A stretch of 64,000 bases of DNA from Corythucha ciliata (taxonomy: Eukaryota; Arthropoda; Insecta; Hemiptera; Tingidae). The notes beneath the pieces were generated by a model. The model was not told the DNA's origin. It was given only the letters and a program-made list of their open reading frames with translations, and did not search any database. The stretch is taken from the NCBI GenBank assembly GCA_038030265.1, contig CM075937.1, forward strand, positions 16,492,001 to 16,556,000, in the 5' to 3' direction. Shown here piece after piece: positions 31,791-42,711 of this stretch; positions within the stretch are counted from its first letter, which is position 1; each line of letters opens with the position of its first letter. Position numbers and translations under genes: made by a program.

Positions 31791-32570
31791 TCCGACATAA
31801 GGTATGTAGTTCAACACACAACGGCTGTAAATTTCTTAAAAACTTGCTATAAAAATTGATACCACCCAAAAAATATTTTAATTCCGTTACATTGGTTGAA
31901 GCTGGCATTTCTTTGATAGCTTTGATGTGTTCCTCTGTTGGGTGGATGCCATCTTTGTCAAATCGATGGTCCAAATATACAATGGTGTCCTGAAACCACT
32001 TGCATTTTTCTGGCTTTACTTTGATCCCGCTTTCTTTAGCCTGCAAGCTCTGCAGATGTTCTTCTGCGGAAGCCCCAGTTATGATAATATCGTCTAAGAA
32101 ACATGAAACAGTGTCTATACCAGCTAATATGCTGTCCATCGTCTTTTGAAACAAAGATGGTGCAAAAATGACACCGAAAGGTAAGCGTGAAAAACCCCTT
32201 AACAGTGGCTACGACTAGGTACTGGCGCGACTGTTCTTCGACTTCCATGTGCAGATAGGCATATTTAAGATCGACAAGTGAAAATATTTTGCCCCCACGA
32301 AGTTTGTCCCAAATCTCTTCAAACCGAGGGAGTGGGTGGTAGTCTTAGGAGATAACTGGATTAATGGTTACCTTAAAAAGCACACAATCGTACTCTGCCA
32401 TCTGGTTTCAATACAACGACGACTGGAGATGCCCATTCTATTGGATGTAGAGGCGTGTCTATTTTTTCGATTACGCCTTCCCTGAGCAGACGTTCCAATT
32501 CAATTTCCACTTCGGTCCTCAGTGCAAAGGGTACAGGTCTAGATTTGAATGCTTTTGGCACAGCTCCTTC
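31791..32570 (-). pseudogene. Ty3/gypsy reverse transcriptase, frameshifted
   Basis: The minus strand contains SRPVPFALRTEVEIELERLL, EWASPVVVVLKPDGRVRLC near 32,380-32,560, then MFQKTMDSI, the catalytic FLDDIIITG near 32,080, and VTELKYFLGGINFYSKFLRN at 31,830-31,890. Frameshifts and stops divide it into at least three pieces. Of the three gypsy relics in this window it is the only one that keeps the catalytic LDD box. Confidence 0.93.
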
Positions 32571-32654
32571 TTTGATGTGAACGATTGCCTTATGACCCCT
32601 TAATTGTCCCTATTCCTGGTTCAAAAATGACCTTGTGTTCCTTCAAAAGTGAAT

Positions 32655-32939
32655 TCAATGTGGAAGTGGTATTGTCCGAAAGAATGTTGAAATTTTAGCC
32701 CCAGGGGGAAGGGGTAACTTGAATTGTAAACACCAGTCTAAACCAAACAGTGGGACATCATCTGATTCAACGACATATACTTTTAATTTGAACGACTTGC
32801 CGAAAGTTTCTACAGTCACCAATGCTTCCCCGAGTGTTTTAATTGGCAGATTTCGAGAAGGTTTTGAAAGCTTAGAACCCACTTTGATCCAAATAGACCG
32901 TTCAATGACCGTCTGAGAAGCCCCTGGGTCATACAACAT
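32655..32939 (-). pseudogene. Ty3/gypsy aspartic protease
   Basis: The 94-codon frame begins MLYDPGASQTVIE, at the place of the D-T/S-G-A active site, with Pro in the usual Thr/Ser position. Later text includes LKVYVVESDDVPLFGLDWCL, the usual second half of a retropepsin-like fold (the ILG-type motif appears as LFGLDW). The domain lies directly before RT, as expected. The Pro substitution probably disables it, unless it is a sequence error. Confidence 0.8.
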
Positions 32940-32994
32940 CGGTAACTTCGTATACCGTTAAAGGTGGCGCATACGCTTTCAAAGTCTGACTGAG

Positions 32995-33840
32995 AGGAAT
33001 TCCCTGAGCTGTGACTGATCTTAGCTAACTTTTCCCGGTTAATTTTAGCTCGCCCGTTCTTTAAAAATGTCCTTGCAAAATGGTCTTGCCGTTTGCAGAG
33101 GAAACGGCCCAGACGCAGGGCACGTGGATTTTTCCGTGTGTACCCATCACGGAATCGTCATGTACACAAGTTCCAAGCATTTTTCGCTTTCCCCTACCCC
33201 GAGAGTCTCATAGTATTTGCAGAGCTTGTCGTTCCTGAATCTTTCAATTTTTGCTGGTGTGTAGATACTTGTTCCAGTAGCAAAACCGAATTTTCAATTT
33301 CCTCTAACGAAGTGGCGTATTGCCAGGCATCATTATTAATTCCTAGGTATTACAATCTGGTCCCTTATAATGTTCATCTAGACACTTTACAAACTCACAT
33401 CTGTTTGCTAATGAACGCAGCTCTCGAATGAAACATCTAACGCTTTCGGTGTCCCTCCGGAACCGCAAGGCAAATTCTCTACGCAACGCGAAAATGAGCT
33501 CATCTTTTTTATAATATGACGATAATTGCTGACCCCCGAAAACCCGGAGAAGCCCCGATTTCTTGAACGTCACGTGGATGAAAATATTCGACCAACAGTT
33601 TGAAGGGTGTGGGGCCTACGGAACAAAGTAGCATAAGACCACGCACCTTATCGTCTTCGGGAACCTGTAATTTCAGAAGTTCAAGTTCGAATCGTTGGAT
33701 GTAGTAGACCCATTCTTCCGACCTGTCGTCGAAGTTGGGAAATTGGAATTTTGAAATTTATAATCTTGAATAATCCGTCGTTCAGACTGTTCATCAACCT
33801 CTTCTTGTTCGAATTCTCGGCCTCTCCTGGTCTGTCTTGG
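32995..33840 (-). pseudogene. Ty3/gypsy gag-like region, degraded
   Basis: An ATG-initiated start (MPRQTRRGREFEQEEVDEQ) lies about 20 bp after the PBS-like site. A capsid-like stretch, FRRDTESVRCFIRELRSLAN, occurs near 33,410-33,470; this resembles the conserved part of retrotransposon gag. Several frameshifts break the region and no intact CCHC zinc knuckle was found. The assignment rests on position and the capsid-like segment. Confidence 0.65.
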
Positions 33841-33841
33841 C

Positions 33842-33858
33842 ATCCTCGTTCGCCAATT
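33842..33858 (-). other. primer-binding-site-like sequence
   Basis: On the minus strand TTGGCGAACGAGGATG follows the 5' LTR within 2-3 nt. TGGCG-type starts are usual for tRNA primer-binding sites of LTR elements. The matching tRNA was not determined. Confidence 0.6.
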
Positions 33859-33959
33859 TAAAGGCACAAAATTAGAGAACCAAAACTCAAACTAAACTGT
33901 ATTTTATAACATTAACCTAAATCACGTGGTGTTTTTTATAGGTGGATGATTATATTACA
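33859..33959 (-). repeat. 5' LTR of compact gypsy element
   Basis: On the coding strand it starts TGTAATATAATCAT and contains CCTATAAAAAAC, a possible TATA-like promoter. Its partner LTR lies at 30,993-31,091. The 3' edge (CTTTA) is not a canonical CA. Confidence 0.88.
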
Positions 33960-33964
33960 ATTAT

Positions 33965-34495
33965 TATTGGTTTTTTCGTGAGCAATGGGGAACTTGCACA
34001 TTTTTCAAAAGTTGGTGTTTCTTAAAGAGGGCTCTCCCACAAGCCTATTGCTCACATTAAACTTTGAAGTCAATCAAGGATGCTTTTTTGGCGAATTTTT
34101 AAAAATGTTGAGTGGGAGTTCGATTACGTCTATTGGATTACGTTTACTGGATGGAAATTTTTCATGTTATTTGTAAACAAACAATTTTAGAGTTCCCTCA
34201 AATGCTTCACAAGTAAGGATTTACGTCATTTCCCCTCGCACCATCCATCCCCTCCAGAAGAATTATGAACCTTTTTTTAAAAATCTTAAAACGCACCAAT
34301 CGGGTTGCAACTTCCGTTGTTATACTTCAGTTCGCGCACGGGTCAAATCACCGGTATGCTTTTCTTCCCAATCTGAGATTCATGCAAGTTCCCCATTGGG
34401 AACGGACACGAGATAAAAGTTTGGTTATTATTACCTTTCCTGGTTACCCTAAATTTATTACAGTATTGAGTGATTTATTTATATTTAATTAATTT
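33965..34495. other. DNA without recognised features
   Basis: Only short open frames occur here. Phrases such as CAAGTTCCCCATTGGGAAC repeat weakly at the two ends, but no element could be bounded. Confidence 0.4.
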
Positions 34496-34499
34496 TAAC

Positions 34500-34745
34500 G
34501 TTCCAAAAGTTTTCTATTGATTTTAGTGCGAAAAACCAACAAAATCGGTTTCAAAATTAAGCCGACCCTCAAAATCGGTTTGTCAGCAACACACATTCGC
34601 GAATTTTTGTGAAACCGATATGCGAAGATGTGTTTTTTTTATTATTATTTTTTAGTGAGATAAATCCGCAAAATTGTTTTTTTTTTTTGTGCGAATTACA
34701 AGAAATTCGCGTTTCTGTTAGCCAGATCAGGGGATTATTTTTTGT
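34500..34745 (+). repeat. family G degenerate units
   Basis: GCGAAAAACCAACAAAATCGG, CAAAATCGGTTTGTCAGC and CGAATTTTTGTGAAACCG recur at about 30-bp spacing, in the same style as 39,440-39,720. Confidence 0.5.
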
Positions 34746-34853
34746 TTTTAAAGAAATGCCTATTCGTAAAAGTGACATCTTATCGTTAGTGGTTGAAATC
34801 TGAGATGTTGGTTGCTTAGTGATCCAGAGTTGCCTCCTGTAGTGTACAAAATT

Positions 34854-34858
<5 letters not shown>

Positions 34859-34897
<39 letters not shown>
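34859..34897 (+). repeat. 39-bp poly-A run
   Basis: Uninterrupted A run. No target duplication or retrotransposon body was recognised before it, so it is recorded only as a homopolymer. Confidence 0.97.
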
Positions 34898-34899
<2 letters not shown>

Positions 34900-34900
<1 letters not shown>

Positions 34901-36130
34901 TGTACTAGTGAGTGAAATTCGAGGATTTGGTTCTGTTGCTGAGCAGGTCCTGCGAAAGTTTTATGGCTGGATTTCAACTTTTTGATGGACTTTGGGGTCG
35001 GGCAGCTGCACCACGAAATCTGCGTTTTTGATTCTAGTGGAGGGCAACTGCCCACCCTTGCCCCCGCTGTCTACGCCCATGCGTCCATGCACACGGACGC
35101 AACTTCACGGAGGCGATGGTGAAAGATGGCGCCCGGAGATGCCTATAATGTCTAAAGGACGGCACTGCAATGATCTGCCCCAGGGCTAATTTTTTGGGCT
35201 AATGGGAAACACTATTATACTGTGGTTAACTTATGTTAACCACAACCAGCCGGTTGTACCGGCCCCAAGTGCGTTTTATTCAGAGCGTCATGGCCTTTTG
35301 CTAAGATCAAAGTGTTGTGCTCGATGGGGAGGTGGGCGAGGAAAAATGTAAAACTATGAAGGAGAATGATAATCCTATGTTCACTCGTTGATTTTTGACT
35401 CATTTCGCGCATATCTACGCTACTGATTTATGTTGCTTTAGTTGATTATAGAGCCAATGTTTGCTAACAAGGTTGGGAGTCATGGATTTTTCAAGTCGAG
35501 ATCCTTTTATCCCTCTAAGGGTGAGTGACTTGACTCGGATATTAAGTAGCTTTTATAAGCGTACTAAAAAACATACCCTATTTCAGTTTGCCCCCGCCTC
35601 TCATTTTTCCACCCCCCCCCCCTCATCATGAGTGAGAGACCTACACAAGGTCCCTAAACGGGGCACTATGTGAGATAGTCAAGAAAAGAAGATTCTTGTT
35701 CACACTATAATGGGAAAAGATCTACGACCCTGGTGCTGGGGGGGAGAACTTTATCCTTCCCTAACTTGTTGCGTATGAAGTGGGGCCCTCTCTACCACAC
35801 TTCCTCATCCTTCAAAACCCCGCGAGTTTGCTCTAGAGAGAAAGAAGAGCTTTAAAGAAAGAAGGAAAAAAAAAAAAAAAAAAAACTTTTCCCTTCTTGA
35901 AACGGAATCCAAAACAAGTCACTAGTCAGCCAGTCTGTCAGACCGCTCTCGACGTTCCCGCAGTTCGCAGTGCTTTTGTGCATAATACGTCAAACTTCGT
36001 TAATTTCGTAATTTCGTCGTGTTTTCATTTTCGTTTCAATTTTAATTTTTTAAAAAATAATTCGACCCGTCTCGACCGCAATTATTTTTACTTTATTTTG
36101 CATTCATCAATTTTAAAATATATTTTGAAG
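34900..36130. other. DNA without recognised genes, possible intron before candidate exon
   Basis: Contains a short GGTTAAC inverted motif near 35,222-35,255, a C run near 35,612 and poly-A near 35,868. The last ~60 bp are pyrimidine- and T-rich and end in AG, as before a 3' splice site. Confidence 0.35.
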
Positions 36131-36257
36131 GACAATACACAAACATGGATTTAAGGTTGACATAAACGCGTTGTGCGATCCGGAGTTTATCAATGGTGTA
36201 AAACAGAATTTGTTTGTGAATGTGATGCCGAGGAACCATCGCCCTACCATCAACACG
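36131..36257 (+). CDS. candidate internal exon, unknown protein
   Basis: A 42-codon frame reads KHGFKVDINALCDPEFINGV, then QNLFVNVMPRNHRPTINT, between a T-rich stretch ending AAG and the donor GTAAGA. Upstream the frame is closed by TGA just before the proposed acceptor, and downstream by TAA just after the donor, as expected if the real boundaries are splice sites. No family is recognised and no partner exon was found. A short ATG frame in another phase (MDLRLT) is probably noise. Confidence 0.3.
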
Positions 36258-37045
36258 GTAAGAATATAAATGAAACAATTTTAAAAATTTAATTTTTTAG
36301 AAAATGAGCGAAAAAATGGGGGGGGGGGAGAAAAAATGAAATGAAATGAAAACGAAATGAATCGGATGCATTGGAGCTTCATTCTTTGCTATTCTTCGGG
36401 AGCCAGCTCCCCATCAGAAAAGACCCGTTTCAAAAAAAATTATCGAAAAACGACGGAAGATTATAAGGACTTCAACTTTCATTTTCGTCTCTTCTTTTTT
36501 ATTATTATTGAACGAATAAACCCGAAAGAAGAACAACACAATGAATTGGCGCTGGTCGACAAAGGGGCGGGGGTGACGGGGCTCATTTTTTCTTTAACTT
36601 TCCCATCTTTTGCTCATCAACTGCCTTTTGTCACATCAAAACTGAAGGAAAAGGGCTATCGACGGTTATTTTTGAAAGACAAGACTATGTCGTCTGTGTG
36701 TAAAGAGAGGAAAAAGCGGAAAATCTCCGTTCCATTTTTTTTTTTTTTTTTAAATTTTAATCGCCGACCGAAACAGAATGAGGGGATTGTACGATATATA
36801 TGGGGCTTCGCTAATTTAACGCCACGCGGGTGGAAAAAAGCCATCTGATGTTTGGTTTGTTCATGTTGACAAGAAAAACTGGTGGGATTAAATTGCCGGC
36901 GAAAGTTGCTTTTTTTTTGTCAATTTAATGAAGTAAAGTAAAACCAATCTTCTCAAGTTTCCTGTCCAAACAAGTGAATGTGAAAGTTATGAGGACGGCG
37001 TGGAAGGCCTACTGACTCTTCTCTTGTGACACAAATTAGCCAACT

Positions 37046-37102
<57 letters not shown>

Positions 37103-37103
37103 A

Positions 37104-37148
<45 letters not shown>

Positions 37149-39390
37149 TAGTAAGTAGAAGTGGTAGTAAAAGAGAAGATTTTGTTAGTTTTCGACTTCT
37201 TTTTACGTAGAAAAATCTACCTCGTTAATTGACGAGATGTAAAAGACACTTTTCCCCTCTGCCCCAACCGAAATTGTCACTTTTTCTATTTCTTTTATTG
37301 TTTATTTTTACAAATCGTAGTATTATATGTAAAAAAAAGAAAATAAAAGATAATCTCCGCAGAAGCTAAAATTATCTTGAAATTTCACTCCCAGTAGCGG
37401 TTAATCAGCCTTTTTTTAACCACTTGATTCACTCGACCTGTTCCTCCAGGTCGAGTTCACTTCGTATCAGTGCATGCTTTTTTTCTCTCTTTTTTTTTCA
37501 CACTCCCATTCCCGGGGCCTATTGACGACCGAGGACTCGTCCGGGCCGACCGTTAGAATAGTGCCGGCGTAATCTCTTTGGGAAAAACAGTAAAACGCTT
37601 GAACTTGTGCGTAATTCGAGTATACATATTATATGAAAGTAGGAAAAGAGTGAGGAGTTTTTGTTGTCGCGTTTCTCGGCTTGAGAAATCTGGGAAAAGG
37701 AAATTATTCATGAGTAACTTTATTTCTCGTTAGAATAATCGTTTTTAATACGGGTACCTAGACCCAATCAGCACCACTTTTTAATAATTATAAATGTCAG
37801 GAAAAGTTATATTTATGGGAACAATAATTGTGCTGAGAACTATGTACCACACGTACGCCTCCACAACACACCCTCACCCACTTTAAAAAAAAAATCAAGG
37901 CTCATCATTAGCGTTGTAAATGGTAGCATCAGAAGCGCTATTTTTCTATCTCTTTCCTGCGAGGGAGAGAGCCGTACACGCTCTCACTTATTCTTCCTCT
38001 CACTCTACGACGCGTGTCGTTTAACAGGTGGTGTTGAGAAACTTCCTTTCAAAGAAACAGAGAGAGAGAGAGAAAGAGACAAAATAATTTTGGGGTTTCT
38101 TCCCCCATCAATAGTTTTTTTTTTTTTTTTAAAGTCATAATTACGAGGTCACGTACAAACTATCGATCAATTTTTTTTCTTGATGAGGTCATCCCAAAGT
38201 ATTAATCCCCTCGATTTCAAAATCACCGCCTTCCCTTGTAGTCATCCAAAAATACAACTTCGCCAGTTGCTAATTACAGGATAGGAAAATAGTAAAGTAA
38301 ACACACCAAAAGAATGTCGCTCGTTTCCTAGGGGATTGATTTTAACCTAATTTAACGCGACGGCTCTTACTATAGGATTACACGTGCTGTCTAACGGTAA
38401 TGAAGCTGATAATTGGCGCGGCTTTCAGACCCTCCGCTCCACCACGTCGTAGCTTTTTTAACCCAAGAAAGTGAACCGTTCTAATTTTATAAGGCGACGA
38501 GACGATTCCCTCAAATTCGGAATTTTCCCTTCCTCTCGGGAAGTCGTACTGGTGGGGGGGGGGTGGAAATATTCAAAGAAATATCTCTGGGAAAGAATTT
38601 TAATTTGAAAGAAGTTAATTTTTTTTTTTTCACTGATACCAATTGGCTTAAATTCCAAGGGAACAGCGTTTACAACTTCTTGAAAGAAAAGTAAAAACCA
38701 ATGAAATAGCAATATTAATATAAGGAAGCGAGCGAAGTCCTAGCGTTAAACGTTATCTACTTTTTATTACGTTTTTTCAATGCTTTCCCGTCAATCTTTT
38801 ATTATTGTTATTATTTTCACTGTCGCGTCGTCCATTACTTTTTTAGCACGCATATCCTTCAGAGAGAACCATTTCCTGGTTGGCATGCGTCCTAAGAAAT
38901 TGTGTATTTCTCTTAATAAGACATACCTACTCTACTTTTAAACCGACAGTGTTGCTCAAGAATGATAAAGTGGATGATTGGGTGGGGGGAGGGGGCTGGA
39001 TAACTTTGGATTGCTATACCGTTTCCATCAGCGCCGCAATTTTAAATATTCGAAATACCTGGACCAAATGCGCACCGGAGGTGCGTTAGACTAGATGGCC
39101 GCTGGACGTGGCATTGTCTATGCTTATTATTTTATTTGTGTCCGCGTACAACACATTATTTTTGTCAAATGTCAAAAGTGGGGGACATTTTTCATTTTGG
39201 CCAATTTTCTCGACTCCCGCAGAGTGGGCCGGTGGATTGGTGCACGGATCCACATTCCCCAGAGAGTCGTTTTTTGTTTTTTTTCGTATGTTTGGTTTTG
39301 TCTAATTTCAGTTAACCTTCGCGAAATTACAAGTTGCGAGGCTTTTTGTTTTTTAGACTCTGTGGGGGAGCCGCAGTCGCGACAGCACCC
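36258..39390. other. DNA without recognised genes, intron- or intergenic-like
   Basis: Contains a G run near 36,318, many T runs, (GA)n near 38,060 and G-rich patches near 38,550 and 38,985. Apart from the (TAG)n array, nothing bounded was found. A 163-codon frame at 36,357-36,848 contains homopolymer-coded stretches and was not accepted. Confidence 0.4.
37046..37159. repeat. (TAG)n microsatellite
   Basis: About 37 TAG units with a few interruptions (TAA, TGG). TAG in one frame and CTA in the complement leave no coding option in the stop-rich phase. Confidence 0.98.
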
Positions 39391-39399
39391 AAAGCCCGG

Positions 39400-40010
39400 T
39401 AAAAGCTATGTTTTGCGCATAAACGGGCGCGATCTGCGGTTTTCTGGGGGCCAAATTCTCTGTTTTGGGACGGAAAAACCTGCAAATACAATTTCCCTGC
39501 CGTGATGCTCAGTTTTCGACAGGGAACAATCCCTTCCGAGCATATTCAGTTTCAACGATTTCCTTGCGCGCCTGCACCCGTAAAAAACCAATTCTCAGAT
39601 TTCGCTCACCATATAAAACCAATTTCATGGGTTTTTGTTGCGAAAAAACCAATTGCACGGGGTGGGATGATTCAAAAACCACTTTCGCGGGTATTGAACT
39701 CTAAAAACACACACTTAAAAACATAGTTTATCGGTGGTCGTGTGTGTTAGATATTCCGCCGGGTAGTCAACGGATGGGGGCGGGGGATCTGAAAAACTCG
39801 TAGTACCGCTGGAAAGCACACTTGCCTTCCCAAGGCAGCCGCGAAAAAAGGACGAGTTGGTTTTAGAAATTATTTGATCAAAAAACCACTAATTTTAGAA
39901 ACTCCCGTTTCCAGAAACGGCTCATTCAGAGCCTAATTTAGTGGATTTCGCTCTTTCAAAAATCCTCCCATGGATCTTCCAGAATGGATGGATTGGATCT
40001 TCCAGAAATC
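39400..40010 (+). repeat. family G degenerate ~30-bp array
   Basis: Units such as AAAACCAATTTCATGGGTTT, GCGAAAAAACCAATTGCACG and CAAAAACCACTTTCGCGGG recur at about 30 bp, with a second cluster at 39,880-40,000. They share the GCGAAA...CAATT style with the other families. Confidence 0.65.
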
Positions 40011-40332
40011 AAAGTTGGCAGATTTAGGCTCGAACAAATAAGGTCAGTTTAACTTATCGTTTTTAAGGGCACGAAATAGCCAGTTTGGAAATTTTTTGGC
40101 CGCAGATAGTCAGTTTAGCCATTTTCAATGTGAAAACTTTCAGTTTACCCGGGACAGTCCCGGTTTGGCTAATTTTGCCCCGCGCCCCGGGGCAAGGTCA
40201 GGACGCAATTTGTCTCGGATTCCGCTCTACATTTCTAAAAAAATCTACATTGGCCATATAATTTTATTCTTGGAATGAAGATACACGTGAACCTACCCTG
40301 ATAGGTACATCAAGTGAGAATAACTTTTTTAA

Positions 40333-40468
40333 GGCCTGTTCGCAAGCTCTATGTTTGCGTTCCGTGGAGTCTATGCAACCAAATAAATTTATTCCCTCGA
40401 TAAATGAAGCACTTTGATTGGTTGCATTGACTCCACAGACGCATTGCACAGATCTTGTGAACGGGGTC
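40333..40468. mobile_element. 136-bp MITE, TTTAA (TTAA) target site
   Basis: The left end GGCCTGTTCGCAAG continues through GCGTTCCGTGGAGTCTATG; the right end carries the inverted counterpart through GTGAACGGGGTC. TTTAA flanks both sides (40,328-40,332 and 40,469-40,473). Nearly the whole element folds as a hairpin of about 45-bp arms. TTAA preference is typical of piggyBac-like elements; this assignment is inferred. Confidence 0.8.
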
Positions 40469-40499
40469 TTTAAACTATAAGTGTCGGGTCAACTTCACG

Positions 40500-41040
40500 C
40501 AGCCTGGATGATGAACTAGCATACTGTGGTTAAGAGTATTTTGTGGCTAGAGCATATTGCGGTTACAGTATTTTGTGGTTGGACCATTTTGTGTTTACGG
40601 CATTTAGTGGTTGGAGCAACTTGTGGTTAGATGATTTTGTGTATGAAGCAGTTTTTGGTTCGTTGAAGCTTTTGTAGCTGGAGCATTTTGAGGTTTTTTT
40701 TTAGAGCTTTTTGTGTTCAGAGCGTTTTATGGTTAGAGCGTTTTGTGGTTAGGGCGTTTTGTGGTTAGGGCGTTTTGTGGTTAGAGCATTTTGTGGTTAG
40801 AGTATTTTGCGGTTCGTCACCTGTTAGACCATTTTGGGGTTGTTTAGAGCGTTTTGTGTTTAGAGCGTTTTGTGGTTAGAGTGTTTTGTGGTTAGGGCGT
40901 TTTGTGGTTAGAGCATTTTGTGGTTCGTTACCCGTAAGAGCATTTTGGGTTTTTTAGGGCATTTTGTGGTTGGGGCGTTTTGTGGGTTAGAACGTTTTGT
41001 GGTTTGAGCATTTTTATTTTGTAGTTAGAGCTTCTTGGGC
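40500..41040 (+). repeat. family C array (~16-bp GAGCGTTTTGTGGTTA unit)
   Basis: About thirty units of GAGCGTTTTGTGGTTA-like sequence, the cleanest at 40,720-40,790 and 40,855-40,915. This is the least diverged of the arrays, so probably the youngest. Its complement resembles family D (61,545-62,130). Confidence 0.92.
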
Positions 41041-41159
41041 CTATAGAGTTTTCCGAGCTCAAAGAAAGCACGCCCTTGGCGAGTGTCCTCCATGACGGCA
41101 GCACGACACCACAAGTCGAGTGTCCCGGTTTTTTCTTTTTTGTCCCTGCAGATTTTGGA

Positions 41160-41580
41160 CTTCGCGAAACTTTTGTCCTGATTTCCTCAAATGGCACGAA
41201 TGGCATTCGAAGGGCATGAATGGTCACTTTGGCCATTTCTAGTGTGTGAATAGACACTTTGGTTATTTTTGAGGCCCTAATCGTCGTCTTAGACATTTTA
41301 GAAAGGTGTGAATGATCAGTTTGACCATTTACGGAGAGTCACTGTCACCGCTGTTTGCACGAATCGTCAGTTTAAGCGCATTCCGCGCGCAAGGTCCAAA
41401 CTGTCAATTTAGCCATTTAAAGAGCCACGTATAGTTATTTTTGCTACTTTTTTAGAGTGTTGAATTGAAGGGGTGACTAATATCAAGGTTTGAATTGCCA
41501 GTTATGCCGTTATTAAGCCGCAAGGGCGCAAGTTGTCATTTTTATCCGTGTCCAACGGGGTTGAATCGCCAATTTATCGC
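41160..41580 (+). repeat. family B degenerate array (block 3)
   Basis: GAATGGTCACTTTGGCCATT, GAATAGACACTTTGGTTATT and GAATGATCAGTTTGACCATT follow each other at about 30 bp. A GTCACTGTCACCGCTGTTTG phrase near 41,340 resembles the longer marker of the 21,170 block. Confidence 0.75.
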
Positions 41581-41755
41581 TAGTTTGTTAGAAATATCCC
41601 ATTGATTGAAAGGCGTATTTTCTATTTGGGTCTTCATAAAATAGGGGCGTACTGGGCCAACGTGGAGCGATTCCTTCGGGAGCCCTTCGCGGCACACTGA
41701 CTCACAAGACTGCGGGACTCCAGCTCGTATAAATGAGCCGGCAGTTGACCCTGGG

Positions 41756-42486
41756 GGCCTGTTCTGTAAAGTTAACATCAGTTGAAAACAACACTTGATA
41801 GCAACAGTCAATAATGATGACGTCACCTTGAGATGTTCCGTAAGAAAACAACACTACTTGAAATCGAAGTCGTTATACGTCATGAGTTATGATTTGGTGT
41901 TGGTATCAAAACAGCACCTCGGGGGTGTTGCGTGTTGTTAACGACAATTCTCGTTCTGTGACAAACAAGAGACGTAAATGGCTTATGGCAAAGGAAACTC
42001 GTGATCTAGGGGCCCGTCCCAACGAACAAGGACGTCGGGGATACGATCAACAAAACAAGGGCCTAGCCTCCTCGTATGGCGACATTCTAACTTAAGAAAA
42101 GAGAAAAATAATGTCTTTTCAAGCGAGCTCACACAGTAAGTTGCTTATTTTTTACGTCTATCCATAGTTGGATTGACTTTTTTTCTCGAATTAGCAGGAT
42201 GAATGCCCAGAGATTGAGGCTCTCCAATTGCTATTATTTTCGTCCTCATGTAGCACTGAAACTTCTTCAGTCATAGCTGACAGATCGGGACACATATTCG
42301 AACGAAGTCCGATAGATGTGGTTCATTGTATCCAAATAAATTCATTATTGTTTATGGAAGTTTGTTCTTATAAAACACCAACACACAAAACGATCTCGAC
42401 ATGTAGAAAACGACAGTTGATAACAACACCATCGACTGTCGCTATCAATTGTCGTTTTGACGTTTGCTAACTTTACAGAACATCTC
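41756..42486. mobile_element. ~730-bp TIR element, non-autonomous
   Basis: The left end GCCTGTTCTGTAAAGTTAAC, with ACTTGATAGCAACAGTC after it, is matched in inverted form by GACTGTCGCTATCAATTGTC and CTAACTTTACAGAACA on the right. A second left-end-like text (GATGTTCCGTAAGAAAACAA) at 41,832 suggests a duplicated terminus. No target duplication could be fixed and no transposase was recognised. Confidence 0.65.
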
Positions 42487-42489
42487 ATG

Positions 42490-42680
42490 ATTGGATTGGA
42501 ACCAAATATCAACGATTTTACTCGTGATAGACGCGAATACCACCAGATATAGCACGCGCACCATTTAAAACCCCTCAAGACTTCGTTTTTAATATCCGTG
42601 AAAAAAAAGGTACGCGCTTAATTAGACTTTCTTTACTCGCGCTTGGTTTTAAAGCCGTTATTCGACTACGCTTTTAAGTG

Positions 42681-42711
<31 letters not shown>

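Larger units (their letters stand above)
30993..33959 (-). mobile_element. compact Ty3/gypsy element with ~100-bp LTRs, RNase H deleted
   Basis: On the minus strand the order is: LTR (33,859-33,959), PBS-like site, gag-like region, protease, RT, integrase, polypurine tract and the second LTR (30,993-31,091). This is the canonical Ty3/gypsy order. The total is about 2.97 kb, short for the family, because most of the RNase H and the integrase N-terminus are missing and the LTRs are very small. The flanks are ATT-rich on both sides (ATTAT next to each end), so a target duplication is plausible but not unique. Stops and frameshifts occur throughout. Confidence 0.88.

Noticed and set aside
34859..34897. 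Poly-A run as the tail of a SINE or processed pseudogene
   Set aside because: No target duplication and no recognisable body upstream.
36357..36848. 163-codon plus-strand open frame
   Set aside because: It is rich in Phe and Lys from T and A runs, with no family or splice support; probably chance.
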